Positions 33,925-45,144 of a stretch of 64,000 nt of DNA are shown one piece after another. The position numbers were made by a program, and so were the translations under genes. The DNA is from Carposina sasakii. Taxonomy: Eukaryota > Arthropoda > Insecta > Lepidoptera > Carposinidae. The notes beneath the pieces are model-generated. The model ran no database searches, was not told where the DNA came from, and worked only from the letters and a program-made list of their open reading frames with translations. Numbering within the stretch: the stretch's first letter is position 1; every line of letters starts with the position of its first letter. The stretch is taken from assembly GCA_014607495.2 (NCBI GenBank), contig CP053171.1:2046001-2110000 (forward strand). The letters run 5' to 3'.

Positions 33925-34485
33925 TAGCATAGGTAGGTTATCATTAGGTATCATGGAAGAACGAAAAAAAAACATAGTTTAAAAAATCCAAAAACCCGAC
34001 TGCTTAAAAAAAGACTTCAATAGTCTTCAATAGTATTCATTCCATTATAATATTATAATTATTCTAGACCACCGGACATATAAGTGCTTGTTTTTTTTCT
34101 TTTCAGTTTTTTATTATGTACATTATTTGGTTCTTTTTTCAGCAGTTGGGTTTTTGGATTTTTTAAAAAAAAAATATTTTTATTTTATACTTTTTTGTTA
34201 TTAGCTACTAATAGGTACGCTTCAAGAAACATGCTCAACATGCTCGGCAGCAAGAAGTTTTCGTCTTGCTGCTGTCTAAAAACTCATATGTGAGAATGGT
34301 TGTTACGCAACTTTCAATCGATATAGATCCTAAACGGTTGGTCAAATCGAAAAATGTTGAGAGAAACCGAAACATGGTATTTATTAATGTACTATCTATT
34401 CAACGATACCCCACTCGATATAGTTTGTCGACTTCAATTTTTTTCGTTTTCACAGAATGGCGTCCAGTAGTCGCCATATTGGATT
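33925..34485. other. No gene seen
   Basis: T-rich plus-strand frames at 34084-34293 and 34266-34532 are low-complexity and unsupported. Confidence 0.4.
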
Positions 34486-36260
34486 TTAATAATAATAATA
34501 ATAATAATTTATTTATTAGACAAAACACATAGGCATACATTTCCTTGGTTTCCACACTAGGATTCCCTGTGTCGTGAAAACCAGGCTGTTCTTTTTGTGC
34601 ACAAAACCAAGGTTCTCAGTAGAAGATAGTAAAATAAAATAATATTAAAAAAATTAAAATTAATGATACATAGGTTATTAAATTGGTACTGGATTATACA
34701 AAAAACATGCAAAATTACAAACATTTTTAATACTAATTAGGTGAAATATAATTAAAGGTTTTGTGATGTGTGTGTTTGCGTGTATATATGTGCGAGCGTG
34801 TGTATGCATTTTGTGAAGCCTACGTAGAATTAGCGAAATTCAGACTTGCAATTTTTCAGTAGTAATCCATAAATGTCTTTAGGTTACTTTTACACGAGTA
34901 TACATGAATTTCCGCCTTTGCACGATCAGATGGTGCACGTTTCGCATTGAGTATTTCTCATGCTATTGTGACGTCTTTGTCTTGAGGTGAGCCGAGGGTG
35001 CTTCTCAGAACCGTAGACAGAATGTACATGAAAGACATAAATAGAGGCTTGTTTTAGTTCGAGTAGAGGTCGTTGATGTAAAGTAGGAAAAGAATCGGTC
35101 CAAGCAACACCATATGAGATATCTGCACTCACTACTTGTCCCCCACACGAACTCTCTGCGAGCGGTGTTAGATAAGTCAAGTGCAATCCCCCGCACTCCT
35201 AGTAGCTCGGAGTATTGGTCGAGATAAAAAGATCAAGGAAAACCCCAATGCAAATCAAGTTTCTGTGATAGAAGGTCCACCAGACTGTAGTCGACTAGGC
35301 CTGAACTTTATCAAGTATTGATTCCTCTTCCAAAAAGCTCAGTAGTCTTCTACTTACCACTACGATGTTAACTATAACATCATCTTGACTGCCAGATCGT
35401 TGGCTATTTTTAAACTGTTTGGAACGATACCCGTGGACAGGGGCAAGTGGTTTAGAGAGACAGTATTTAGCTTTCCTCAAAAGATCGTTTCCAATGTTAT
35501 CCTTTGAGTGTATGCAGCGAGACACGTACAGCTTTAGGTTCGTCTTTGTTTGTGGCACGCAGGATAGTATTAGCTAAGTTATCACCAACTTTGGTAAAGT
35601 AGCCATCATGATTTAGTGATTCGGCTGAGCACACACATCAAGCACATTAGAGGTGAGCGGCTGATTTTACATACCTTTTTAATTACATTCCAGGTTTCCT
35701 TACTGTCTCCTTTGCTGTTTTGTATGCTATCATGGATTTTGTAGGATGTTATTGCAGATGTTCCTGTAATGAATCCTTCAATTGGTGGTCATTTGGGTTT
35801 TTCCTGGAACTCAGTGTCTCTGTGTCTAATGCATTTCATAAGGCTGGTAACCCATGGACAACGGATCGCTTTGGAATTTCCTTATGAAGTACTTTTTGGC
35901 TTACACAGGGCTAGTACGTCAGTCATTATAAATAAATTCCCATTCAATCGATAAGACTAAATCGGTGTAATTAATTGTGCTTATTGCAGTTTGTGCGAGT
36001 GTGTTGCTGATGCCAATCAATACAGTATCATGATCAGTAATAGAAGATTTACAGACCACCACAGTTGTATTTGATAAGTGCATGGTCGTTCTCATCGTCG
36101 GAAAGGTGTGCCCACATAACCGTAGCCCAAATATTCAATCGTATCCTTAATATTTCCCGCACAGTTATTATCATCGTCTCATCTATCGATTTCATTAGAA
36201 GGGAATTTAAAAACACATCTAGGTAGTATTTACATCTATAAATTTTCACTAACATCATGT
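34486..36260 (-). pseudogene. Decayed Jockey/CR1-like LINE: endonuclease and RT relics
   Basis: On the minus strand, in order: an endonuclease end with SSITDHDTVLIGI near 36030 (the SDH-type catalytic motif); a linker PWVTSLMKCIRHRD and SKGDSKETWNVIKK (35835-35690) with a YFTKVGDNLA-like piece; RT parts SQDDVIVNIVVVSRRLLSFL (35400), VDYSLVDLLSQKL and YSELLGVRGIALDLS (35280-35160), then LGPILFLLYINDL (35110-35065). The codons normally between GV and LGP (PQGS region) are deleted with a frameshift. A 3' UTR and an AAT-repeat tail end at 34490. Many stops and frameshifts: dead. Confidence 0.85.
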
Positions 36261-36395
36261 CTTTAGTTCTAAGAGGAATCGATTGACTATGAATCGGTTA
36301 ATACATACATACATAGGCTGTTAAACACAATACCACTCCTTTGCGTCGCGCAGTCGGGTAAAAAATCATAAAAATATACATACCTATTTATTTAG

Positions 36396-36562
36396 ACATG
36401 ACTGTGTTTCCGAAATGGGGAAGCCAAAACTTCGGGATCATAAAGGAGATCCTATATGCACGGTCAGTACAGCCGGGATAGACATCATCAGATCATGACA
36501 AATCGCTAGCTTATCGCCTTACAGTAGACGAGTAAGGAGATACAGCTTAAGTATTCCAGTTC
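36396..36562 (+). repeat. Repeat D, lacking right end
   Basis: GACTGTGTTTCCGAAATGGG ... CGCTAGCTTATCGCC ... GGAGATACAGC...GTATTCCAGT. The SINE1 copy 3 insertion follows directly. Confidence 0.72.
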
Positions 36563-36565
36563 AGT

Positions 36566-36922
36566 CGGTGATAGCCCAGTGGCTAAGACGTGCACCTTCC
36601 AAACGGGAGGCGTAAGTTCGATCCCAGTCACGGGCCTGTACCAATGAATTTATTTCATGTATGTACAGATTTTAATGTTGTTAAACTGTCACTTAGCTCG
36701 TGCCTCGGAAAGCACGTAAAACCGTTGGTACTGCGCCTGATCTCTCTCCGGTCGTGTCGGCTTTCCGTACCATCGGACTATGAGACTATCGGAATAGAGA
36801 GTGCATCTGTGTTTGCGCACACACTTGTGCACTATAATTTATCTCCTGGCGTACCTGGCCAATCTCCGTAGAGATTGGTCGCCTTGGCCGAAATACGGTC
36901 GGAGATCATCATCTTATTATTA
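36566..36922 (+). mobile_element. SINE1 copy 3 (tRNA head, body type 2)
   Basis: A box TAGCCCAGTGG (36572-36582) and B box AGTTCGATCCC (36615-36625), then the common middle CCAATGAATTTATTTCATGT. The long body (GCCTCGGAAAGCACGTAAAA, CCGGTCGTGTCGG, TTTGCGCACACACTTGTGCA) is absent from copies 1 and 2. It ends in ATCATCATCTTATTATTA. Overlapping frames are shadows. Confidence 0.87.
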
Positions 36923-37169
36923 CCAAGTTACTAACTACTTAGATATTGTTATATACATACTTAGGTATTATAATAATAAGAACATAACATACTTCATTAA
37001 GTTGCAATCACAGTTATTTGATATTATATTTCCACTGGCCTGCTAAGTTCGCGATAATTGAGCTGTATTCTCAAATAAACGGTAGCTCTTTTAATATTAC
37101 GACTATAATGTACCTTATAATTACCTACCTCATAAATATATAGTATGTGCTACCTACATATACAGAACT

Positions 37170-37600
37170 AGTTGCTGCCCGCGACTTCGTCTCAGTGGAC
37201 AATAGAATTACTTAAACTGGTCCAAATGTCATCCTCTATATCAATCCCTCACAAACCCCTACGTGCCTATGTCGTCATATGTAGGCTCAGGTTTTAGACC
37301 AGGGATTCCCGAACTTTTATTCCTCAGAGACCCCTTTCAAAAGTTATCTGGTTCTGGTGGACCCCCTGGACCCCCTACAGGCCCACATCACATACAAATT
37401 AAATGTGAACCCTCAATTTTTTCACGCCAACGTAGATCCCCATCGAGTCTCCTGTGGACCCCTGGGGGTCCACCTGGACCACTTTGGGAACCACTGTTTT
37501 AGACTATCTCTGTACCAACTTTCCTATAAATCGATTCAGTGGTTTTGGCGTGGAACAGGCTGACAGGCAGACAGAGTTACTTATCTAGTAAGGATTGTAT
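37170..37600 (+). repeat. Repeat F copy 2, split by a hAT MITE
   Basis: CTGCCCGCGACTTCGTCTCA at the left; CCTATAAATCGATTCAGTGG and ACAGGCAGACAGAGTTACTT at the right. The MITE at 37300-37496 lies between them. Confidence 0.68.
37300..37496. mobile_element. hAT-type MITE with 8-bp target duplication
   Basis: Ends CAGGGATTCCCGAAC and GTTCCC-type inverted (TTGGGAACCACTG). The direct repeat TTTTAGAC flanks it exactly (37292-37299 and 37497-37504). An 8-bp duplication and CAG ends are hallmarks of the hAT superfamily. The inside is rich in GGACCCC-type blocks. The proline-rich frame across it is not a gene. Confidence 0.88.
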
Positions 37601-37656
37601 TAAGCCTAAAAAAAAGCCTAAAGTTATCAAAGCTGCTACACCGAAACCATACATTC

Positions 37657-37845
37657 AAGCACGGCTGTGTTTCAAAAAATGGAGGTTACGAATCCGCGAA
37701 TGAGATCCGTTTAGCATAGAATCAGATATAAAATATCAGTGCCAAAAAGAGACAACGCCCCTAAATTCCTTGGTCGACTCTTACGACATGCACGGAAGGA
37801 GATGCGGCTGATGTATTCTAGTGAAGCCTCGCATCAGCACAGACA
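37657..37845 (+). repeat. Repeat D with internal deletion
   Basis: GCACGGCTGTGTTTC ... TTGGTCGACTCTTACGACAT ... CCTCGCATCAGCACAGACA. Confidence 0.75.
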
Positions 37846-38059
37846 CCACTCTGAAACCACTTATATTTTAATATATACTTGTAATATCACTATATTTGCG
37901 TTCATTCACTGTGTCTACATCCAGAATCAGCAGATATATGCTCTTGACCCAATTTACAATTCGCACGTACTTTCTGAATGGTCATTCGTCATTACGCTGT
38001 ATTAGTTCTCTGAATAATGATTACAAGGTCTAGCATTTCGTTATTTGACACATGCTTAC

Positions 38060-38390
38060 GTCACCATACTAGTTGACACTTTGTAGTACGAAATAGGGTA
38101 TAATATGAGTATGATGTGGTATCCCCGAGAGCTCCGATACCGCAGGGCCCCGTCGTAAATGGTAACATTCTTTGGGCCCCATCCCTGGATAGCCCCGATT
38201 CTGATTGGGTTTGCTCACGTGACTCATCAATTAAACATCCTACCATATATTCTGATTAAAAAAATGTAGATCTGATAATACTACTACATATTTCTATTAC
38301 TACTACTTAGAAAGACAAAGCGTCTCAAGACAGAAGTAAAAAGATACGAGTACTAAACCTCTGTACTATACGTTATTTATAATTTTTATT
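38060..38390. other. GC-richer patch, no gene assigned
   Basis: The 38130-38230 patch (GCAGGGCCCCGTCGTAAATG, TTGGGCCCCATCCCTGG) looks like part of an unidentified repeat. The 61-codon minus frame there is unsupported. Confidence 0.35.
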
Positions 38391-38419
38391 CTTACTGTAA
38401 GGTAGGCATCCGACAAGCA

Positions 38420-38480
38420 AGGATTTCTTGAAATTCCCATAGGAACGGGTTTATGCGGACGAAGTCATGGGCGGCCGCTG
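38420..38480 (+). repeat. Short dispersed repeat (GAAATTCCCATAGGAA)
   Basis: TTGAAATTCCCATAGGAACG and GCGGACGAAGTCATGGGCGG; the same order is seen at 62925-62975. Confidence 0.45.
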
Positions 38481-38585
38481 GAAAGTTATAAAACAAAGTC
38501 ACTGCCTGTCTGTCCTTATCTACGGCGTACGCTTAGATCTTCAAAACTACGTAACCAATTTTTATGCAGTTTTTAGTATAGAAGT

Positions 38586-38914
38586 TAATTTTTGGTCGTC
38601 AACGTTCCCGAATACTACGGAATCTCCTCATTATCACGATAATTTTTTTCCATGGAAGCATACCTGGGAAGTGTATGGTTTCCAAGATATTAAGGTCCAA
38701 AGTTGAGTAAATATACTGCGTTTTTCTGCATAAATGCACGTAGACGCGCGTAGAAAGATTTTTTCGCGAGAACACTGGACACTATAAATTTCAGACAATC
38801 AAGTAATTCATTTTTTTTTTTTTAATTACATCGTTTTCCAGCATTTTTTTGGCATAGACTTACTTTATTTGTTGTATAGAGTACGTTAAGGGTAGCAACG
38901 AAAAAACATCCTCT
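38586..38914 (+). mobile_element. MITE-A copy 10
   Basis: TTAATTTTTGGTCGTCAACG ... GCAACGAAAAAACATCCTCTA. Both extreme ends are eroded, with an internal deletion near 38770. Confidence 0.86.
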
Positions 38915-38932
38915 ATAGTTGATTAATACATA

Positions 38933-39403
38933 CAGGGTGTATGTGACAGACAGGCAAATACTGTAACGCTGAACAGGTACCATTGTGTTAAGGTACGAAA
39001 GTGTTATTACTCACAGGAAATGTATTTTTTATTTGATTATCAGTAATCTTTGCTCTCCGCGCCAATTGTATCGGGCGATCTTGTGACAAATTAAATGGGC
39101 TTATTGGTTATTGTGTGACACATTTCTGTTTTTTGGGTCACTTGTGACTTTCCATTAGGGTTTATCAGTTATTTGAACTTTTTTTAAAGGGCTACTTTTT
39201 TAAAATAATCTTATGGTTAAAATTTTATTTTAAAGTCATTATCTAAGGCCTAATGAAACGTACTAAACTATTTTTTTCCTGAAAATATGAAAAATGACGG
39301 AAAATATTGGAATTTTCCTGCTAAAATTTTCAGTGTTTTCCAACTCAGAATCATGACTGAAGTCATGGTATCAATATTTGCCTGGCTGTCACAAACACCC
39401 TAT
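38933..39403 (+). mobile_element. MITE-C copy 2, full length
   Basis: Starts CAGGGTGTATGTGACAGACA and ends TGGCTGTCACAAACACCCTA. The terminal inverted repeats run about 28 bases with few mismatches. About 470 bp, no coding frame. Confidence 0.82.
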
Positions 39404-39409
39404 ATAATA

Positions 39410-39780
39410 GTCACGGATAACCGATAAAATGACACTTGTATGTATCAATTATATAAATATTTTAAGCCTCATCTGTCTTATTTCATTTTATTACTTTTGA
39501 GAGGCATCTAAGGTTGTAAGTTTATCCCACGTCTACAGAAGTAAACTACAGTTTAAGTAAGTATTATAAATACGACTCAAGGTCGTTTATTTATGAATGG
39601 ATGTAATACAAGGAATATTGTCATTATAATTACTGGAATTGTCGACGGATTGTTTAAGGAAAAGAAGTTGAGAATTATTCCTTGTAGAAGATTTAGAAAA
39701 ATAGTAACTACATGCTGTTTTCCGGGAATAAACGTTCAAAAGTACAGAGACCTTGTGTTAGTTTTCGGATTAGCAGTTAT
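39410..39780. other. No host gene; left part of a chance frame
   Basis: A 107-codon frame with ATG begins at 39593 and runs into repeat H. Its second half is repeat H sequence, so it is not a conserved gene. The first half matches nothing known to me. Confidence 0.45.
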
Positions 39781-39784
39781 GTAT

Positions 39785-39912
39785 ATCATGCTAGGTGCTT
39801 CGATCTGGCTTCTCGTTACGACTGTAGTGTCTTGTGTTCGTGACCATGAGTCGGCAGATCCGAGGGTCAGCGGAGGATGTAGGGCCCGGTGGTGGGCGAA
39901 CCCTCGATGGAA
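39785..39912 (+). repeat. Repeat H copy 2
   Basis: CATGCTAGGTGCTTCGATCT ... GCAGATCCGAGGGTCAGCGG ... GCCCGGTGGTGGGCGAACCC. Matches 24783 and the reverse of 62098-62225. Confidence 0.75.
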
Positions 39913-39914
39913 AT

Positions 39915-40545
39915 AATACGATGTTCTTCTATGATATATTAGTATTATACTAACATCAACATTTCACACCATTTAACTGTATTCCATGTTCTTCTATAAT
40001 AAATAATACTAACTTTATAAATCAACATTTCATACCGTCTATGTCTGGCTGAACGCCTGATGCTCTATCAGCGCCCAGCCAAAACCTAGTCATATTGTGA
40101 CATGATTAAACACATATCCCAATATTACAGTTTAATAACACCGGTACTACATATTATGTTATTATTATAGTCATTTTACACAAAGACACTAGCGCTTACT
40201 GATTTTAAACCAGCAAAAGACATATCCCATACACCTGTCGGGGAATGTTCTTTTAACCAATTCGAAAGATCTATTTATATATTTGACGCGTGAATAGACT
40301 TTAGTATCTATTCTGGATATTTATTATTTCAATGCGCGCTCTATTTTTATATGTGCGGAATTTTGCAAGCATTTTTATTTGGTTGCTATTTTTAGCTATC
40401 TTTCCGCGCGATGATTTAATAGTCATATAAATTTATACAGTGACGTGTTCTAGCAGGTCAAAATACTTGAAAATTTGTTGGGAAATAGTTATAAAGTGAA
40501 TTTTAAAAGCACGAAGCTTATAAAAAAAGAACAGACATTTTATAG
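39915..40545. other. No gene seen; local duplication at 39920-40040
   Basis: TTCTTCTATGATATATTAGT...CAACATTTCACACC is followed by a similar TTCTTCTATAATAAATAATA...CAACATTTCATACC, a diverged tandem duplication. Nothing else. Confidence 0.45.
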
Positions 40546-40549
40546 ACTA

Positions 40550-40725
40550 CGCTTCACTAGAAAACATCAGCTGCATCTCCTTCCATGCATGTCGTAAGAG
40601 ACGACTAAGGAACTCAGACATTCTCTGGCGATCTAGTTTGTCATTGATCATTAACATCTGTCCCCACTATGCTGAACGTGGCTGTGGGATGTCCTTTGAT
40701 CCTACAGTTATGGTTACGAGTACCT
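40550..40725 (-). repeat. Repeat D, reverse
   Basis: TTCACTAGAAAACATCAGCT ... GCTGAACGTGGCTGTGGGAT ... CCTACAGTTATGG; the leftmost unit end is missing. Confidence 0.75.
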
Positions 40726-40995
40726 CAGCTCTTTAATTAGATCCCATTTAAACGTTGATCTACAATAGCAAGAATTACATCCATTAATCTCGCTCCTAAG
40801 TCACAGACGTAACTCAAGCAAATCCCTAGAATTACCGTATGATCTAAAGCCATCCTAGAGCTCAGCACAATTCATCATGGAGCACCTAATTGTGCAGATG
40901 TGTTCACAGAACGCATGTGCGTGATGCATGCATCTTTACAAATGAGACGGGTTCGTGGAAGTATGTTTTGTCTTATGTAATTCATTGAGTACTAG

Positions 40996-41222
40996 TGAGT
41001 TGACGCTAGCGACTTTGTCCGCGTGGATTGCAGAAAAAACAAAAAGTCGAAATAAAAATATTTTCCCGGGATACAAAGTAGCCTATGTGTTAATCCAGAG
41101 TGTTAGCTAACCCATACCAAATTTTATGAAAAACGCTCCAGCCGTTTTTACGTGACAGAGTAACAAACATCCGTCCATCCATCCATCCATACTTACAAAC
41201 TTACGCGTTTATAATATCCCAC
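40996..41222 (+). repeat. Repeat F copy 3
   Basis: GTTGACGCTAGCGACTTTGT ... CCCGGGATACAAAGTAGCCT ... GCCGTTTTTACGTGACAGAG ... a CATCCATCCATCCAT microsatellite and TTTATAATATCC. Confidence 0.7.
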
Positions 41223-41224
41223 CC

Positions 41225-41377
41225 ATCCGCACCAAACGTTATGCTAACTCGTTTGTAATGCGCACGGCTAAGGAGTGGAATGCACTTCCTGCCGATGTAT
41301 TTCCCGAGCACTACAACATTGGTCTCTTCAAAGCTAGAGTGAATAGGCACTTTCTAGGCAAACATCTACCACCCTAG
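41225..41377 (+). pseudogene. LINE ORF2 C-terminal end (second type)
   Basis: A frame of 50 codons to TAG at 41375-41377. The motif RTAKEWNALPADVFPEHYN, then FKARVNRHFLGKHLPP, is the conserved ending of a lepidopteran non-LTR RT protein different from the one at 8896. Truncated at the junction with repeat F. Confidence 0.78.
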
Positions 41378-41403
41378 GCAGCATCTTGCTTAACATCAGG
41401 CAC

Positions 41404-41490
41404 GATGGCGGTCAAAAAGTGGGATGCCAAAACTTGGCAATGGCAAAGGAGATCCTATACTCACGTTTCGCAAAGTTAATGATATGGAGA
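41404..41490 (+). repeat. Repeat D left part, diverged
   Basis: GTGGGATGCCAAAACTTGGC ... GGAGATCCTATACTCACGTT. Weak but in family order. Confidence 0.45.
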
Positions 41491-41809
41491 TAAGAACACC
41501 AGCGAGCGTTAAGGTAAAACACTTCAACTAAACTATGCAATGCAACTTATCGCCTGACACCGTTCGCTGCATCCTGACACGTATAAGGTCGTAACCCAAG
41601 AATATTGCATTTCCATATTTTCCGTCGATAAAGATAGTCAGCGACATCGCTTACTGACTCCGTCTACATAAAGTAGATAGCTAACATTTTTAGTGGTTTC
41701 TATGTTGATCACGCCATCAAGTAGTTTTGCTGGTTTATAATTCAAATTGAGATTGGGCCCACTCAAGTACCTCAAGTAGCAGACCTATTTTCAACAACAT
41801 AATTTTCAT

Positions 41810-42066
41810 ACATACATATACAGTGAAAAAACAACATATAATACGACAGCTGCTTCTCTTCCTGTACAAGTCAGTATGGGGACAAGAGGGTCTTGGTGTT
41901 TTGTAGGCGATGGGCTGACCACCTGTCACTACTAACCGAACTTGTACATCTCAACTATACCCTCAAAATTGGTCAGAAGTGGCACCATGTGGTTCTATCG
42001 GCCCTTGGTGCTCTGCCTACCCCGTAAGGGATAAAGGCGTGATTATATGTATGTATGTTTGTATGT
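41810..42066 (-). repeat. Repeat E copy 2, reverse
   Basis: CAGCTGCTTCTCTTCCTGTA ... GGTGCTCTGCCTACCCCGTA ... ATTATATGTATGTATGTTTG, with the microsatellite at the expected end. Short frames through it are shadows. Confidence 0.8.
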
Positions 42067-42071
42067 ACATA

Positions 42072-42136
42072 TACAATTGGCTATGTTCCCATAATGGGGT
42101 AGTCAGCAGAACTTCAGGAGATGCTACAGACGTTTT
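42072..42136 (+). repeat. Repeat D left fragment
   Basis: AATTGGCTATGTTCCCATAA ... GAACTTCAGGAGATGCTACA. Confidence 0.6.
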
Positions 42137-42139
42137 TAA

Positions 42140-42435
42140 TTATGTTTTTGTTTGTTTTAAATTATCTTAATACAATCCTAATCAACAATAAATGATGATT
42201 ATGAAATAAATAGAAATAAAACGTCGAGAAAATTACCAGAATAAACTATGCAATAGTTTCAAAGCTGTAGTAAGAATAACGTAATATCATCGAATACTAC
42301 AAAACTGTAAATAGACCTGTCTTACTTCCTACGTGACGGTATTAAGTTAGTGTTTAACCATAGAGGCGAGATGAGAAATGCAGCGGAGCTGTCAAACTAA
42401 TAGTTCTGCCAAAAGACCATCAGGAACTGTGGTCA
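42140..42435. other. No gene seen
   Basis: AT-rich, nothing recognised. Confidence 0.4.
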
Positions 42436-42437
42436 GT

Positions 42438-42553
42438 AGGGTTAGCGTAAGTATTTTTACGCGCCCTGTAACGCTATCGATTCGCAAGCAAAATCTATGA
42501 GATATGACGGTGTGACGATAACGCTACGAACTGTCGAGAGGTTCGTGCTTGCC
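42438..42553. mobile_element. Small TIR element copy 2
   Basis: GGGTTAGCGTAAGTATTTTT ... GAGAGGTTCGTGCTTGCC; shares TTTTACGCGCC and AACGCTATCGA with 3225-3335. Confidence 0.6.
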
Positions 42554-42789
42554 CCACAAAACTTTGGAACAATAATCTAGAGAACAGTCGGGAATATTAG
42601 CTTAAGTATATCTTGAAATAAGTGTAGGCTTAATAAAAAAAATCCGGTCGTCAACTTCTTGCAACATAGTAAAATGAAAACTTGGTACATATAAGAACTA
42701 TTTTCGAGGATAATGTGAAGAAGCCCATCAAGTCATAAAGAAACTTTGACTTTGAGTTTGAAGTCTTTTAGGTCTCTCCTATTTAGACA

Positions 42790-43208
42790 TAAGTCATCGT
42801 CAGCCTATTGCAGTCCACTGCTGGACGTAGGCCTCCCCCAGTGTACGCCACATGGCTCGATCTCCCGTTTTTGCCATCCAGTCACTACCAGCCGTCCTCT
42901 TTAAGTCATCGGTCCATCTGGCCGGAGGGCGCCCAACGCTACGCTTGCCGAGGCGCGGTCTCCATTCGAGAACCCGTTTACTCCACCGTCCATCGGTTCT
43001 ACGGCAGATATGGCCGGCCCACTGCCACTTCAGTCTGCTACATTTCGAGACTATGTCTGTCACTTTGGTCTTCTGCCGGATAACCTCGTTTCGGACTTTG
43101 TCCATTAGCGAGATTCCGAGCATTGGCCTTTCCATAGCTCTCTGAGTGACATGCAATCGGTGAGCCCCACCGTCAGGTTCCACGTCTCGGCTCCGTAAGT
43201 CATGGCTG
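42790..43208 (-). pseudogene. RTE-type LINE ORF, C-terminal 130 codons
   Basis: Minus strand. A first piece with MTYGAETWNLT (43207-43170) is followed, after a 1-base frameshift near 43165, by VTQRAMERPMLG, LKWQWAGHICRRTDGRWS, KRSVGRPPARWTDDLKR and LGEAYVQQWTAIG with TGA at 42802-42800. This is the conserved C-terminal part of RTE reverse transcriptases, which copy the element's RNA at a nicked target. The N-terminal endonuclease and RT core are missing. It gives the reference for the shorter RTE tails in the window. Confidence 0.9.
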
Positions 43209-43579
43209 GTTATATTTATTTTTGTTTAGGAATATTCAAGCCGACTCTACTATACTTCGTACCTTATAGTTCTAACCTACCATTTTTAAAGTGAATTTCT
43301 TCACAGATACGGATAGACTACAACGGATACGGATATTTATGGACAGCTATAAAGATTCTGTCTGGGGCTATCAGAAAAGATACTTATAATCCTTTTTGCT
43401 TCACTGTTGAAAGGTGAGAATATCAGAAAAGTACGTACGTACAGATACGTTTTAACTTTATTAGTAGCTTAGATCCCATTGCAGAAGTATGATGCTCACC
43501 TATCAATTTTTACAAAAAAAAACTATTTATCCGACTACGCCAGAAGGAGGTTTATGTTTGTCGAATCTATGTATGTATA

Positions 43580-43948
43580 CAGGATGTTTTTTCATTGCCA
43601 CCCTTAACGAAGGGTACGTACTCTATACATCAAAAAAGTAAGTTTATGCCAAAAAAATGCTGGGAAACGATGTAAATTTTTTTGATTTTTTTTATTACTT
43701 GTTTTGGCGAAATTTATAGTGTTAATGCTAATTTTTTCAAAAACAGATATTAATTATTTCTCGTGAAAAAATCTTGCTACACGCGTCAATGTGCATTTAT
43801 GCAGAAAAACGCAGTCTATTTACTCAACTTTGGACCATAATATTTTGGAAACCAGACACTTCCCAGGTATGCTTCCATGGAGAAAAATTATCGTAATGAT
43901 GAGGAGATTCCGTAGTTTTCGAGAACGTTGACTATCAAAAATCACCTA
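43580..43948 (-). mobile_element. MITE-A copy 11
   Basis: CAGGATGTTTTTTCATTGCC ... GACTATCAAAAATCACC, TA before the left end. Confidence 0.9.
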
Positions 43949-43983
43949 TATAAATAAGTTATACGTATATTTCTTTAGCATGT

Positions 43984-44260
43984 TCTTTTATTTTATTTAT
44001 TTATTTATTTAGACACACTTACAAACATACATTAAGAGCAACAATAATTACACTTACAACAAAAAATCTGATGTATGTGCCAATTATAGGTGTGCTACAT
44101 CATTCACAGATAATATGTATTATAGTGGAGTGTGTTTCATCAAACAGCTCCCCTGGGCGAGGGCGCCAAATTATTATTATTAATGTTAGTTGCCAAATCA
44201 GGCATAGGAGCTATTCCATGAAACTCACCCCAGATTGAGGTAACATTGTTACAAAAGTAA
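43984..44260 (-). mobile_element. LINE 3' end with AAAT-repeat tail
   Basis: TTTTATTTATTTATTTATTT at the left is the reverse of an AAAT tail. The following AACAGCTCCCCTGGGCGAGG and CATAGGAGCTATTCCATGAA look like LINE 3' UTR. Coding part not recognised. Confidence 0.5.
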
Positions 44261-44409
44261 AAAAGAGCCTATACTTGAACATGCATATTTATATGCCTAC
44301 AGCTAACTTCAAAAACCCCCACTATAGACACTTCCCCAACACTCTTCTTGTTCTTCTTTCTTCTAGTTCTTGAACTTGAGAGGCATCATTAGATTCGTCT
44401 CAGTTGTAA

Positions 44410-44524
44410 GAGGACATGGTTCAAATCGGGTATACTCTCAGGCGATAAGCTAGCACCTTGTCACTTACTTGTCGCTAAACGTGGCCGTCCTTTATGATCC
44501 CCATTCCGGGAACACAACTGTGTC
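44410..44524 (-). repeat. Repeat D left two thirds, reverse
   Basis: CTCTCAGGCGATAAGCTAGC ... AACGTGGCCGTCC ... CATTCCGGGAACACAACTGT. Confidence 0.7.
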
Positions 44525-44542
44525 TATATTATCTATACATAA

Positions 44543-44790
44543 CATACATATATATAATCACGCCTTGATCCCTTACGGGGTAGGCAGAGCACCAAGGGCC
44601 GATAGAACCACATGGTGCCACTCTGACCAATTTTGAGGGTATAGTTGAGATTTACAAGTTCGGTTAGTAGTGACAGGTGGTCAGCCCATCGCCTACAAAA
44701 GAAGAGGGTCTTTTCCCTCTACTACCCTCTACTGACTTGTACAATATGCCCGGGAAGAGAAGCAGCTGTAGTATTATACGTTTATATTAA
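44543..44790 (+). repeat. Repeat E copy 3
   Basis: A CATACATATATATAATCACG start, GTAGGCAGAGCACCAAGGGC, and the end AGAAGCAGCTGTAGTATTAT. The far right block is missing. Confidence 0.8.
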
Positions 44791-44837
44791 ATTATCTATC
44801 TATATGTGTAAATATCTATATACATATATTATCTACA

Positions 44838-45142
44838 TATAATAAAAATGTAACGGATCGCTGTCTGTACATGGAAGATATATGAGAAAAATATTATATA
44901 GACCTTTATCAACGCAATAGAACCCAAAATGATGATTTTTTGAATTTTTGTCTGTTTGTCTGTGCGTTTGTGTACGCTGATCTCAGAAACGACTGAACCG
45001 ATTTCGATGCAGTTTTCAGGAATATATTGTGACAGGTCCCACTTAACATATAGGCTACTTTTTATCCCTGGAAAATGTTTTTATTTTTCGACATTTTGTT
45101 TTTTCTGTAGTCCACGCGGACGGAGTCGCGGGCGTCCACTAG
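44838..45142 (-). repeat. Repeat F copy 4, reverse
   Basis: AATAAAAATGTAACGGATCG ... TTTCGATGCAGTTTTCAGGA ... GTCGCGGGCGTCCACTAGT, complete to the CACTAGT boundary. Confidence 0.78.
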
Positions 45143-45144
45143 TA

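Noticed and set aside
37263..37563. Proline/glycine-rich frames resembling a structural protein
   Set aside because: They lie across a hAT MITE and its flanks; the composition comes from GGACCCC repeats.
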